64,000 nt of DNA from Olavius sp. associated proteobacterium Delta 1 (GTDB lineage Bacteria; Desulfobacterota; Desulfobacteria; Desulfobacterales; JAFDCJ01). Within the stretch, counting starts at the first letter, position 1. The number at the start of each line of letters is the position of its first letter. The notes beneath the pieces are model-generated. The model saw nothing but the letters and a program-made list of their open reading frames with translations, did not search any database and was not told where the DNA came from. Shown piece after piece: positions 42,433 to 51,145 of the stretch. The DNA is taken from assembly GCA_902749685.1 (NCBI GenBank), contig CACVKW010000276.1, positions 1 through 64,000 on the forward strand, read 5' to 3'. The position numbers and the translations under genes were made by a program.

Positions 42433-43416
42433 ATGAAATACCGCTATTTAGGCAGCACGGGAATTCAAGTGTCCAGTTTGTGTATGGGAACCATGACCTT
42501 TGGTCGTGAAGCCGATAAAGCGGCATCCAGGGGCATATTCAACCAATGCCGGGATGCCGGAATTAATTTCTTTGATTGTGCCAATGTCTACAGTGGCGGC
42601 CGGGCCGAGAACATCCTGGGCGAGCTGATCTCCGATTGCCGTGACGAGTTGATTGTGACCTCCAAGTTCGGTGGCCCTATAGGCTCCGACCTTAATGCCA
42701 GGGGAGCTTCCCGTCGCCATCTCATGTCTTCGCTGGAGGCGAGTTTAAAACGGCTTAACACCGATTACGTTGATATCTATTTCCTGCATCACCCGGACGA
42801 GCATACGCCGTTTGAAGAAACCCTGCGGGCTTTGGATGATGTGGTGGCCCAGGGCAAAGTTCGCTACACGGGTGTCAGCAATTTTGCCGCCTGGCAAATC
42901 GCCAAAGCACTGGGCGTCTCCGCGCAAAACGGTTTGACACCGTTTCATTGCGTTCAGCCCATGTACAATCTGGTTAAACGCCAGGCAGAAGTTGAGATTT
43001 TACCCCTGGCCCAATCCGAGAACCTCGGGGTGATCAGCTACAATCCCCTGGGAGGTGGAATCCTCACGGGAAAGTACGGCAAAGATCGTCAGGCCGAGCA
43101 GGGACGTCTGACCGGGGATGACATGTACCAAAAACGGTACAGTGAACAATGGATGTACGACGCCGCTTTGAAGTTTAATCATTTTGCTGCAGATAACGGT
43201 TATCATCCGGCTTCCCTGGCACTAGCCTGGGTGGCCCATCACCCGGCGGTAACCGCACCCATTATGGGAGCTCGCACGGTTGAGCAGTTAAAAGACTCGC
43301 TTCAATCCGCCGATATTGAACTGAGTTCAGATTTATATGACGAAATCTGTCGTCTTACGCCCAGCCCGCCCCCGGCGACTGATCGATCGGAAATCGCGTT
43401 TGGGTATCAAAAGTAG
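42433..43416 (+). CDS. Aldo/keto reductase
   Basis: A 327-residue NADPH-dependent reductase of the YajO/voltage-gated-channel-beta-like group. The catalytic tetrad is visible: Asp and Tyr in FFDCANVYSGGRAE, Lys in VTSKFGG and His in YFLHHPDEH. The nucleotide-binding part includes VISYNPLGGGILTGKYG and APIMGARTVEQL. The ATG at 42433 has an AGGAG site; a longer frame starting at 42358 does not. It probably interconverts sugar aldehydes or ketones and alcohols for the downstream sugar-acid route. A decayed aldo/keto reductase fragment of a different subgroup lies at 55930-56304. Confidence 0.87.
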   Translation: MKYRYLGSTGIQVSSLCMGTMTFGREADKAASRGIFNQCRDAGINFFDCANVYSGGRAENILGELISDCRDELIVTSKFGGPIGSDLNARGASRRHLMSSLEASLKRLNTDYVDIYFLHHPDEHTPFEETLRALDDVVAQGKVRYTGVSNFAAWQIAKALGVSAQNGLTPFHCVQPMYNLVKRQAEVEILPLAQSENLGVISYNPLGGGILTGKYGKDRQAEQGRLTGDDMYQKRYSEQWMYDAALKFNHFAADNGYHPASLALAWVAHHPAVTAPIMGARTVEQLKDSLQSADIELSSDLYDEICRLTPSPPPATDRSEIAFGYQK

Positions 43417-43427
43417 GGTCGGCCTCG

Positions 43428-43452
43428 ACTCGGCTGAGCTCGTCGCAGGCTG
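43428..43452 (+). repeat. Dispersed repeat CTCGGCTGAGCTCGTCGCAG
   Basis: This word, with a CTG extension, is followed by diverged sequence; the same word occurs at about 56367-56390. Heptads CCTGACACCTGACAC follow at 43550-43565. No gene is present in 43417-43612. Confidence 0.45.
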
Positions 43453-43612
43453 TGCCTACCAAATTATGGGGTGTACGTCGACTATATCGGCGGGCATCCG
43501 TCTTCGCGTAAGCTCCGCCGCGCCAAGCAAAGGCCCGCCCTTCCTACTTCCTGACACCTGACACCATCAGTTACTGACAGCCATTGTCATATTCACAGCT
43601 CCAAGAGCATAT

Positions 43613-44344
43613 TTATCTCATAAAAAGCCCGCCATTTATATCGATGGTCTCACCGGTGATAAAATCATTATCAATTAAAAATTTTACAGCTGTGGCAATG
43701 TGCATAGGGTGGCCATGTCTTTTTAAAGGCGTATTATCCTGCCACAACTCCAGTTGCTCGGCCTTGGTGACCTTGTCGTGAAAAGGCGTTAAAATTACAC
43801 CGGGGGCGACGGCATTGACCCGGATCTTCGGCGCCAGCTCTTTGGCGGCACCCTTTGTAAACGCGCCGATTGCAGCCTTGGCAGCCCCGTAAATGGTTGC
43901 TGTCGGAGCACCGTGGCGGGTAGCCAGCGAGGAATTATTGATAATGCAGGGAGCTTCACCCTTTTCCAGCAACGGGATACACAGGGATGTCATCATCATT
44001 GTGGAGAACGTATTTAATGCGAAAACTTCCTGCATCAGAGACCAATCGCATGCTCCGGCGGCTGTTCTGCGGATGAGACCGCCGGCATTGTTGAATAGGA
44101 CGTCGAGCTTTTCGGTTTTATCGGACACGGATTGGACCAGGGCTCGACAGCCTTTCTCGGTCGTCAAATCGGCCTGTATAAGATGCGCTTTACCATCCTG
44201 CTTTTCGACATCTTCAGCGACTATACGGGCCGGTTCTTCAGAAGCATTGTAGTGTATAAAAATTTCGTTGCCGGGTGCCAGACAGCGGGCGGTTTCGGCA
44301 CCAATGCCGGTGCTGGCTCCAGTTATTAGAATTTGTTTAGACAT
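43613..44344 (-). CDS. Short-chain dehydrogenase/reductase (SDR)
   Basis: A 243-residue classical SDR. The cofactor motif GASTGIGAET begins at residue 8; NNAGG follows strand 4; the catalytic serine and YxxxK are in NNSSLATRHGAPTATIYGAAK. The C-terminus ends TGETIDINGGLFM, typical of the FabG-like group. The start at 44344 has a GGAGA site; an in-frame ATG at 44359 lies in the site itself. Expected to oxidise a secondary alcohol of a sugar acid. Convergent with the aldo/keto reductase. Confidence 0.87.
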   Translation of the reverse strand: MSKQILITGASTGIGAETARCLAPGNEIFIHYNASEEPARIVAEDVEKQDGKAHLIQADLTTEKGCRALVQSVSDKTEKLDVLFNNAGGLIRRTAAGACDWSLMQEVFALNTFSTMMMTSLCIPLLEKGEAPCIINNSSLATRHGAPTATIYGAAKAAIGAFTKGAAKELAPKIRVNAVAPGVILTPFHDKVTKAEQLELWQDNTPLKRHGHPMHIATAVKFLIDNDFITGETIDINGGLFMR

Positions 44345-44416
44345 TGTCAATCTCCTCATATTTTTTTAGTTAGTAAGAAAAATGGAAGAATTTCATCCGT
44401 TTTAAAAATCAGTTGG

Positions 44417-44518
44417 CCACGAATTGACACGAATAACCACGAATTATTAAACAATTCAATTGCAGGGTCACTTAAAATGAAAATATTAATTTCGTGATCA
44501 TTCGTGCAAATTCGTGGC
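44417..44518. repeat. Foldback element with 10-nt arms, second copy
   Basis: Left arm 44417-44446 is CCACGAATTG, ACACGAATAA, CCACGAATTA. Right arm 44491-44518 is TTCGTGATCA, TTCGTGCAAA, TTCGTGGC. Both arms keep a strict decamer period and pair with each other. The design is the same as at 23811-23912, with an unrelated core. Confidence 0.75.
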
Positions 44519-44574
44519 TTTTTTCAATCATCTGAATTGTTACCGAATACTGAATAACTAATTCAAAGGGAAAG

Positions 44575-45582
44575 CTATTGGTAGAGCGACGCGCTGCGAC
44601 CTTTGCCGATCGAATCGGGGTTGATGCAGCTTAGCATGGGCTGACCACTCAGGGCTCGGATTAGATTTTGGGCGGCCATTTCTGCCATTTTGATGCGGGT
44701 CGTATCGGTGGCGCTGCCGATGTGAGGCAGAACGGTTACCTGGGGCAGGGTGAGCAGTGGGTCATCGCCCCGCATGGGCTCCGGGTCGGTCACATCCAAA
44801 CCGGCGCCGGCCAGCTCTCCATTTTTTATGGCACTAAATAAAGCGGTCTGGTCAACGAGTTGGCCCCTCGCCGTATTGACAAGGATTGCCGAGGGTTTCA
44901 TCTGCTTCAGTTCATTTTTGCCGATGTAGTGTGTTGTCTGCTCGGACAGCGGCAAATGGAGACTGAGAATATCGCTCCGGTTCAGAATCTCATCCCGGGT
45001 GGCATACAGCGCGCCGTACTCATTTTCGGCCTGTTCATCGCGGTTGCGATTGTGGTAGAGGATCTTCATATTAAAGCCCGTTGCACGCCGGGCCACCTCC
45101 CGGCCGATGCGTCCCAGGCCGATAATGCCCAGGGTGGTATGGTGCACGTCTCTACCGAGGTTGTCCAGCATACCCGTGTTTACAGTCCAGTGATCCTGTT
45201 TGACCCAGTCTGCCATTTCCAATACCCGGCGGGCGGTTGCCAGAATTAGTGTAAACGCAAGGTCAGCCGTGGTTTCCGATAAAACACCCGGCGTGTTGCC
45301 GGCCGGAACGCCGAATTCTGTGCAGGTTGGCACGTCAATATTATCGAAACCGACTGCGTGATTGCTGACCACTTTCAATCCCGGACAAGCTTCCAAAAGC
45401 TCCCGGTCGATCTTGATATCGGTCGTTGCCAATAATCCGGTACAATCGGCAAACAGCTTGAATTGCACCTTCCGGGTCATCAATTCGGCCTCCTGCCAGA
45501 TGTGCAGATCGCAAACATCCCGCAACTCCCTTAATCCTTCTTGCGCGAGAATCCTTGAAACGTATACTTTCGGTCTATCCAT
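44575..45582 (-). CDS. D-isomer-specific 2-hydroxyacid dehydrogenase
   Basis: A 335-residue NAD(P)-dependent enzyme of the glyoxylate/hydroxypyruvate reductase or 2-ketogluconate reductase type. The nucleotide motif is GIIGLGRIGREV; catalytic Arg is in VNTARGQLVD, Glu in DVTDPEPM and His in VLPHIGSAT. It begins about 100 nt after the ABC ATPase gene on the same strand and is probably the last gene of the transporter operon. Reduction or oxidation of a sugar-derived 2-keto acid fits the context. A 9-nt-period foldback repeat (45601-45655) lies between it and the ATPase. Confidence 0.87.
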   Translation of the reverse strand: MDRPKVYVSRILAQEGLRELRDVCDLHIWQEAELMTRKVQFKLFADCTGLLATTDIKIDRELLEACPGLKVVSNHAVGFDNIDVPTCTEFGVPAGNTPGVLSETTADLAFTLILATARRVLEMADWVKQDHWTVNTGMLDNLGRDVHHTTLGIIGLGRIGREVARRATGFNMKILYHNRNRDEQAENEYGALYATRDEILNRSDILSLHLPLSEQTTHYIGKNELKQMKPSAILVNTARGQLVDQTALFSAIKNGELAGAGLDVTDPEPMRGDDPLLTLPQVTVLPHIGSATDTTRIKMAEMAAQNLIRALSGQPMLSCINPDSIGKGRSASLYQ

Positions 45583-45600
45583 TTTTATTCATTTCTCTCA

Positions 45601-45655
45601 CAGAGCTCGCAGAGCACGCCGAGTACTTTTTTCTCTGTTAGCTCTGTGGGCTCGA
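45601..45655. repeat. Foldback element with 9-nt arms (CACAGAGCT)
   Basis: Left arm CACAGAGCT, CGCAGAGCA, CGCCGAG; right arm TTTTCTCTG, TTAGCTCTG, TGGGCTCG. A CGCAGAGCCGCAGAGA half-element lies at about 18621-18636. Confidence 0.6.
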
Positions 45656-45685
45656 ACAAAGTGGCCGAGAAAATTATTCCGATCG

Positions 45686-46777
45686 TCAACATATGGCCTT
45701 CTCGTTTTCAAAATCGAATAGATGCAGATTTTCCATGCTCGGTGCGATCACAAGATTGCTGTGGGTTTTTATTTGGGTTTTGCGGCCCACAGCGGCGATG
45801 AGGCTGAAACTGCCGGCATTGAAAGCCACATAAGTTTCATTGCCAACGGGTTCAACCACTTCCACGGCACCTTGAATAGTTTCGCCCGGGGCATGTTCTG
45901 CGCAGACAATAAGATCTTCCGGCCGAATGCCGACAGCGATTTGTTTATGACTATAGCCGGCAAGCTGTTGGGATATTTCCGCTGGAAGATCGATCCGAAC
46001 CTCATCGGCCTGCAGGAATATCGCATTTCCCTCATTGATTATATCAGCATCAAAGAAATTCATGGCCGGACTGCCGATAAATCCAGCCACGAATTTATTG
46101 GCCGGGGTGTCATAAAGCTCCAACGGGGATCCAATCTGCTGAATCAGACCATCGCACATGACGACAATGCGATCGCCCATGGTCATGGCTTCAATCTGGT
46201 CGTGGGTCACATAAACGGCCGTGGTGGCCAGGCGCTCATGCAGCTTTTTCAACTCGATACGAGTCTGCACCCTGAGTTTGGCGTCAAGATTGGACAGGGG
46301 CTCATCAAATAAAAAGACTCCCGGCTTTCTCACAATTGCACGTCCCACAGCGACTCGCTGACGCTGGCCGCCGGAGAGCTGTTTGGGTTTGCGGGACAAT
46401 AAATGCTCGATTCCTAATATTTCAGCTGCTTCCTGAACGCGCTGGTTGATTTCGTCTTTGGGTCGATTGAAATTTTCCAGCGAAAATGCCATATTCTCAA
46501 ACACGGTCATATGGGGGTAGAGGGCGTAGTTCTGAAATACCATCGCGATATTGCGGTCTTTGGCCGGCAGTTTGTTGATGAGATTATCGCCAATGTAAAC
46601 ATCCCCGCTGGTAATACTTTCAAGGCCGGCTATCATCCGCAGGGTGGTGGTCTTGCCGCAGCCGCTGGGTCCCACCAATACCACAAACTCCTTGTCCTGG
46701 ATGCTCATATTGAAATTGTCGACCGCAATCACTTCGTCGAAATGTTTGCATACATTTTCTAACCGTACTTCAGCCAT
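45686..46777 (-). CDS. Carbohydrate ABC transporter ATPase (UgpC/MalK type)
   Basis: A 363-residue ATPase. Walker A GPSGCGKTT, Q-loop FQNYALYPHMTV, signature LSGGQRQRVAVGRAI, Walker B VFLFDEPLSNLDAKLR and switch VTHDQIEAMT are all intact. Residues from about 240 form the OB-fold (TOBE) domain of the CUT1 family. It works with the two permeases directly upstream and the Tat-exported binding protein. GGAG precedes the ATG and the gap to the permease is 7 nt. Confidence 0.92.
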   Translation of the reverse strand: MAEVRLENVCKHFDEVIAVDNFNMSIQDKEFVVLVGPSGCGKTTTLRMIAGLESITSGDVYIGDNLINKLPAKDRNIAMVFQNYALYPHMTVFENMAFSLENFNRPKDEINQRVQEAAEILGIEHLLSRKPKQLSGGQRQRVAVGRAIVRKPGVFLFDEPLSNLDAKLRVQTRIELKKLHERLATTAVYVTHDQIEAMTMGDRIVVMCDGLIQQIGSPLELYDTPANKFVAGFIGSPAMNFFDADIINEGNAIFLQADEVRIDLPAEISQQLAGYSHKQIAVGIRPEDLIVCAEHAPGETIQGAVEVVEPVGNETYVAFNAGSFSLIAAVGRKTQIKTHSNLVIAPSMENLHLFDFENEKAIC

Positions 46778-46784
46778 AGTAAAT

Positions 46785-47624
46785 TTACTCCTTCAACGCG
46801 CCGGTCATGCCCGCCACATAGTGTTCAACAAAAAATGAGTATACCAGCGCCACCGGTACTGAAGCGCACAGGGCGCCGGCCATCAGCGCCCCCCAGTGGT
46901 ATACGTCCCCCCGCACCAGTTCGGTCACCAGACCGATGGGCACCGTCTTTTTGGCCGTACTGGAAATAAATGCCAAGGCGTAAAGATATTCATTCCAGGA
47001 TAATGTAAAACAAAAAATCCCGGCTGAAAGTACCCCCGGCATGCACAGGGGCAGTATGATTCTGCGAAAAATCTTGATCCGACTGGCGCCGTCGATCATG
47101 GCGCATTCTTCCATTTCTTTAGGGATGGTTTTAAAGTATCCCATCAACAGCCAGGTGCAAAAGGGTATCAGAAATGTCGGATAAGTTAATATCAGTGCCC
47201 ACAGCGAATCCCACAGTCTAATTTTGAAAATAATATGGGCCAGTGGTATAAATAAAATGGTCTGGGGCACCAGATAGCCTAAAAAAATTGCCACACCGGT
47301 GGGCCCTGATGTCTTGAACTGGAGCCGCTGTATGGCGTAAGCCGCCAGCAGACTGGTAACCAGCGAGATCAGGGTTGCTGAAATGGCGACAACAAAGGTG
47401 TTTAGCATCCATCTGAGAAAAATCGTTTCCGTGAAAAGAGCGACAATATTTCCCAGGGTCGGTGAGTGCACATAAAACGGATTGAGATCCATGTTATAAA
47501 GCTCTGAATTCGACTTGAATACCGTGTTGACCATCCAATAAAAGGGAAACAGCAGGAATGCCAGATAGGCCGCCAGCGGCACATAAAATTTGAACACTTT
47601 GGATCCAACCCGTTCGATTGCCAT
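46785..47624 (-). CDS. Carbohydrate ABC transporter permease (MalG/UgpE type)
   Basis: A 279-residue inner-membrane permease with about six helices. The EAA loop is EMEECAMIDGASRIKIFRRI, and the C-terminus ends HYVAGMTGALKE, typical of CUT1 second permeases. Starts 3 nt after the stop of the partner permease. Confidence 0.92.
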   Translation of the reverse strand: MAIERVGSKVFKFYVPLAAYLAFLLFPFYWMVNTVFKSNSELYNMDLNPFYVHSPTLGNIVALFTETIFLRWMLNTFVVAISATLISLVTSLLAAYAIQRLQFKTSGPTGVAIFLGYLVPQTILFIPLAHIIFKIRLWDSLWALILTYPTFLIPFCTWLLMGYFKTIPKEMEECAMIDGASRIKIFRRIILPLCMPGVLSAGIFCFTLSWNEYLYALAFISSTAKKTVPIGLVTELVRGDVYHWGALMAGALCASVPVALVYSFFVEHYVAGMTGALKE

Positions 47625-47627
47625 TTG

Positions 47628-48560
47628 CTAGTCCTCTTTTCTCAAAAAAACGAAAGCGATAAAAACGCAGCCCACCAGGATGGGCAGCATAAAATTGGAG
47701 ATGGCGGCCCCTTCGCCGAATTGTCCGCCCTGCATGGCTCTCTGAAAGGAGAGTGTTCCGAAAATATGGGTGGCGCCGGCCGGACCGCCTTTGGTGATGA
47801 TCCAGACCAGTTGGAAGTCCGCAAAGGTCCAGATGGTGGAAAAAACAGTCACCACGGTTAACAGCGGCGTGAGCAGCGGCAAGGTGATTTTGCGGAATTT
47901 TTTCCAGGCGCCGGCGCCGTCAATCTCGGCTGCTTCGTAAAGGTCGGGGCTGATGGTTTGCAGTCCCGCCAGCAGACCGATCGTAAAAAACGGGACACCG
48001 CGCCAGACATTGGCTGCTATCAACGCCCACCTGGCGTTCCAGGGGTCACCCAGAAAGTCGATGAAGTGGTCGGTGATACCCAGCTTCATCAGGCCCCATG
48101 AGATGCCGCTGAAGGTCGAATCAAACAGCCACCAGAAACAGATTGCGCTCAGCGCGGTCGGAATAATCCAGGGCAAAAGGACGATGGCCCGCATTATTCC
48201 TTTGCCCTTGAAATCCCGGTTCAAAATCACAGCCAGGCCGATTCCCAAAACGGCTTTGAGAATAACCGCCACAACCGTGTAAAGAAACGTATTAAAGCAG
48301 GTTAACCAGAATGTGGGATCCTCCAGAAGCCACTGATAATTTTCAAAGCCGATAAAATGGCCCTCGCGGCCCACAATGGTGTCGGTAAAACCCAGCCAAA
48401 GACCCAGTAAAAATGGGTATGCCAGAAAAAAAAGCAGCAGAAGTTCGGCCGGGGCCACGAACAAAAGACCCAAAATGGTCGGATTTTCCAGGGCCTGGGA
48501 AATCCTGTGGCGCAATCCGGTTTGTCTGTTTGTTTGCTCTGAGGCGCTGATGGCGTCCAC
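47628..48560 (-). CDS. Carbohydrate ABC transporter permease (MalF/UgpA type)
   Basis: A 310-residue inner-membrane permease. The cytoplasmic N-terminus is followed by about six helices; the EAA loop is DLYEAAEIDGAGAWKKFRKI. The start codon is GTG with a GGAGGC site. The binding-protein gene lies about 650 nt upstream on the same strand, separated by a hairpin and a heptad repeat. Confidence 0.9.
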   Translation of the reverse strand: MDAISASEQTNRQTGLRHRISQALENPTILGLLFVAPAELLLLFFLAYPFLLGLWLGFTDTIVGREGHFIGFENYQWLLEDPTFWLTCFNTFLYTVVAVILKAVLGIGLAVILNRDFKGKGIMRAIVLLPWIIPTALSAICFWWLFDSTFSGISWGLMKLGITDHFIDFLGDPWNARWALIAANVWRGVPFFTIGLLAGLQTISPDLYEAAEIDGAGAWKKFRKITLPLLTPLLTVVTVFSTIWTFADFQLVWIITKGGPAGATHIFGTLSFQRAMQGGQFGEGAAISNFMLPILVGCVFIAFVFLRKED

Positions 48561-48760
48561 TCGTCTGCCTCCAAAAATAGAGTCTAAGTTATTAGTTGAT
48601 CGTTATTGGTAAGTCGAATCAGAGAAACAAGAAACGATGTGATGTTTCTTCGATTTGGCTAAGGGTTCGCCTGTAGGGGCGGAGTTTATCCCATAGCCGT
48701 CAGGCTAAGAAAATTCGTAGCCATTTATGGCGTGTTGAAGTCATGAGACTTGACTGACGG

Positions 48761-48992
48761 CAAATCCCAAATCCCAAATTTCAAATAACAAATAAATTCC
48801 AATGAATCAAATTCAAAAAATCAAACGCGAATTGATCCGCAAAAACTGCAAGCCGATCATTTGACACTTAATATTGCCACACAACACGATCGCTTAAATC
48901 AGAATCTCCCCTCAAGTCGCAAATATGTTTGGGTCATTGAGTATTGGAATTTGGGATTTATTTGTAATTTGGTGCTTGAAATTTGTAATTTT
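48761..48992. repeat. Heptad foldback arrays (CAAATCC / AATTTGG)
   Basis: 48761-48795 is five exact heptamers: CAAATCC, CAAATCC, CAAATTT, CAAATAA, CAAATAA. 48944-48992 carries the complementary motif (ATTTG every seventh base, with one indel). They lie in the 648-nt gap between permease and binding-protein genes of one transporter, which otherwise has no gene. Confidence 0.7.
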
Positions 48993-49141
48993 ATACTGTC
49001 CGAATTGGTTTCACATTTGTTCGGCAATGTCGAAATTTTTTCTCACCTTAGCCTTACGGCTATGGGATTTATCCCCGCCCGCCACGGCTTGAATGCCGAA
49101 TAAATCGCTCAATTCAGGTAATGACTTAGCATATAGTGCAC

Positions 49142-49180
49142 GGGGGTGAATCGTACGTTGTTTAACGTGCGGTCACCCCC
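49142..49180. terminator. Strong hairpin after the binding-protein gene
   Basis: GGGGGTGA (49142-49149) pairs with TCACCCCC (49173-49180), and inside it ACGTT pairs with AACGT around a GTTT loop. On the leftward transcript it lies about 30 nt past the stop of the binding-protein gene. Such hairpins commonly protect or terminate binding-protein mRNA so that it exceeds permease mRNA. There is no clear U-tract. Confidence 0.65.
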
Positions 49181-49208
49181 GGCAATGGTTGTTGAATTTA
49201 AGCTTACA

Positions 49209-50558
49209 TTATCTTCTTCTATACGCCCTGGCAATAGCCTTTTCGGCGCGCGCAATGACCTTGTCGGCGGACATTCCCCCGTTACAGTAGTTGGCGAACA
49301 TGTCAACCAGCACATACTCTGCCATCACCGCTGCCGAACCGGGACCGATAGGTCCGGGGTAGCCGTTCCACAACATATTTTTGACACAGTCACGATAGGC
49401 GGTGTGTTTGGGATCACGGGTCCAGACGGCAAGTTTACGGTAATCCTTAAGTCCAGGTGTTACATAGCCGCTCATGGCGTCCATCCAGGGCTCGGCTTGT
49501 TCTTGTTCCAGCATGAACATCAGGAAATGCTTGGCGGCATTGGGAACCGCGGTGTGCTTGAAAATAAAGGCCTGGTTGAACAAATGCAGCTGGGTAGGTT
49601 TGCCAACCGGGCCGACGGGCAGTTCAGCGTGGTAGGTGTCTTCCATGATCGCCGCCAGTTTCGGATCCTTCTTAAGGGCATAGTAAATGCTGATTCCGTT
49701 GTTGGTCGCTGCAATCTGTCCGGCCAGAAAAGCTTTGTTGTTGTGGGCGTCCAGCCAGGAGGCGCAGCCCGGAATCATGGCACTGTATAAATCTTTCATG
49801 CCTGCCAGGGCGTTTCGCGTCTCGGGACTGTTAATGGCCGGCTTGCCGTCAGCGTCAACGGTGGAGGCACCGTATGACCACAGCCAGGTGTAGGCAAAAT
49901 TGTTGCCGTCGCCCACCGCGTGCCCCAGGGCAAATCCGACCGGATGGCCCATGCTCTTGAGTTTTTTGCAGCACTTGATAAATTCGTCGGTGGTTTTGGG
50001 AAATTCGCTGTAGCCGGCTGCGTTGGCCCAGGATTTGCGGTAAACGATCTGCTGACCGGGGGCGCCCATGGGAATGGCGATCCATCGGCCGTCTTTCTTG
50101 CCGTATTTGAGGCAGGCGTCTTCCCAGCCGCCGTATTTGGCGCCCAGGTATTCGGCCACATCGCTCACGTCCAGCAGCTTGTCGGGATACAGCCACGGGT
50201 CATCATGCCAGCCGGAGACCAGATCGGGGCCGGCGCCGACGGCAGCCGACATGGCGGCCTTGGGACGGACATCTTCCCAGGAGATATATTCATTCACCAC
50301 CTTGCAGCCGGTGACTTTTTCCCATTTGCGGCAGTTGGCTTCCCAGAGATCTTTGTCGCCGCCGACGAAAACGCTCCATCTGAGGACATTCAGGGTTTGG
50401 CCCTTCTCGACCGCCAGCATCGGAGGCGTAGCTGCCAGAGCCCTGCCGGCCAGCGGCCCTAAGGGGCTGGCCAGAATCGCGGCACCGGCCAGACCGGCGC
50501 CCGAAGTTTTGATAAAATCCCTGCGTGTAATATTGTTGTCCTGCTTTTTCATGGCCAC
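49209..50558 (-). CDS. Family-1 solute-binding protein with Tat signal
   Basis: A 449-residue carbohydrate-type binding protein. The N-terminus has a twin-arginine motif (NITRRDFIKTSGAGLAG) and a hydrophobic stretch ending AGRALA near residue 42, so it is exported folded by Tat. The mature protein starts TLNVLRWSVFVGGDKDLW and shows the SBP_bac_1 fold (AAMSAAVGAGPDLVSGWHDD). An AGGAGGAAG site precedes the ATG. It belongs to the downstream CUT1 permease/ATPase set. The ligand is likely a sugar, polyol or sugar acid. Tat export of a binding protein is a minority choice. Confidence 0.9.
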   Translation of the reverse strand: MAMKKQDNNITRRDFIKTSGAGLAGAAILASPLGPLAGRALAATPPMLAVEKGQTLNVLRWSVFVGGDKDLWEANCRKWEKVTGCKVVNEYISWEDVRPKAAMSAAVGAGPDLVSGWHDDPWLYPDKLLDVSDVAEYLGAKYGGWEDACLKYGKKDGRWIAIPMGAPGQQIVYRKSWANAAGYSEFPKTTDEFIKCCKKLKSMGHPVGFALGHAVGDGNNFAYTWLWSYGASTVDADGKPAINSPETRNALAGMKDLYSAMIPGCASWLDAHNNKAFLAGQIAATNNGISIYYALKKDPKLAAIMEDTYHAELPVGPVGKPTQLHLFNQAFIFKHTAVPNAAKHFLMFMLEQEQAEPWMDAMSGYVTPGLKDYRKLAVWTRDPKHTAYRDCVKNMLWNGYPGPIGPGSAAVMAEYVLVDMFANYCNGGMSADKVIARAEKAIARAYRRR

Positions 50559-50800
50559 TTCCTCCTTTTACAAGTAAGTTTAGCGTTAGTTTCCAAATTC
50601 ATAGGTCATGTTGTCCCGGTATGGAATTTGATCATCAAGGATCTGTGGGTGTGTTCCAAGAAAACCAAAGGCCGATGAAGCCCGTTGTGACCCGGATCCT
50701 TGCAGGAATGAACCGCACCTCCTTTCTTTTGCTTTATCGAAAGGTTAATGTGAATGATTTCTTGACTTGATCTGACCTTGGTTGATCCGACAGTTTAAAT

Positions 50801-50822
50801 CGTTAAATGGTATTTATGTCAA
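50801..50822 (-). promoter_or_regulatory. Candidate leftward promoter of the carbohydrate ABC operon
   Basis: On the minus strand TTGACA (complement at about 50817-50822) is followed after 17 nt by TTTAAA. This would give a leader of roughly 230 nt for the binding-protein gene. The -10 match is only moderate. Confidence 0.35.
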
Positions 50823-50883
50823 CAAAAAAATACTAAACCTTATCCTTGTTGACAGCTTCAAGAGGTGTTGATACGAAAGGAAT

Positions 50884-50988
50884 GGTATAAGGTATAGGGT
50901 CTAGGGTGTAAGGTATAGAGTGTAAGGTTTAGGGTATAGGGCATTAAGGACTTGGCGCAAGGCTCAAGGCGCACGGCGCACGGTAAAA
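50884..50988 (+). repeat. Fifteen-unit heptad array (GGTATAG type)
   Basis: Fifteen consecutive heptamers in perfect register: GGTATAA, GGTATAG, GGTCTAG, GGTGTAA, GGTATAG, AGTGTAA, GGTTTAG, GGTATAG, GGCATTA, AGGACTT, GGCGCAA, GGCTCAA, GGCGCAC, GGCGCAC, GGTAAAA. Positions 1-2 are almost always GG, while positions 3-7 drift gradually from TATAG to CGCAC. Not coding: the frame has stops. Confidence 0.85.
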
Positions 50989-51021
50989 AATTCAGATGCG
51001 ACAGGTCGCAAAACCAATTCC

Positions 51022-51098
51022 GACTTCTATTTTCTGTCCTCTGTCTTCTGACTTCTGTTTTCTGTTTTTGAAACAACATACAACTAACAACAAACGCC
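51022..51098 (+). repeat. Eleven-unit heptad array (GACTTCT type)
   Basis: Eleven consecutive heptamers: GACTTCT, ATTTTCT, GTCCTCT, GTCTTCT, GACTTCT, GTTTTCT, GTTTTTG, AAACAAC, ATACAAC, TAACAAC, AAACGCC. The motif changes in the middle while the register is kept. The array ends 48 nt before the dehydratase start codon and would be in its mRNA leader. Confidence 0.8.
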
Positions 51099-51145
51099 CT
51101 TAACCGAGACTTCTGACTCGATTAAGGCAAACGAAAGGATCAGTC

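Noticed and set aside
50884-50988. Telomere-like repeat, because GGTTTAG equals the plant-type telomere heptamer
   Set aside because: Only one unit matches and the others drift; the flanking genes are bacterial, so chance is more likely than eukaryotic or linear-end DNA.
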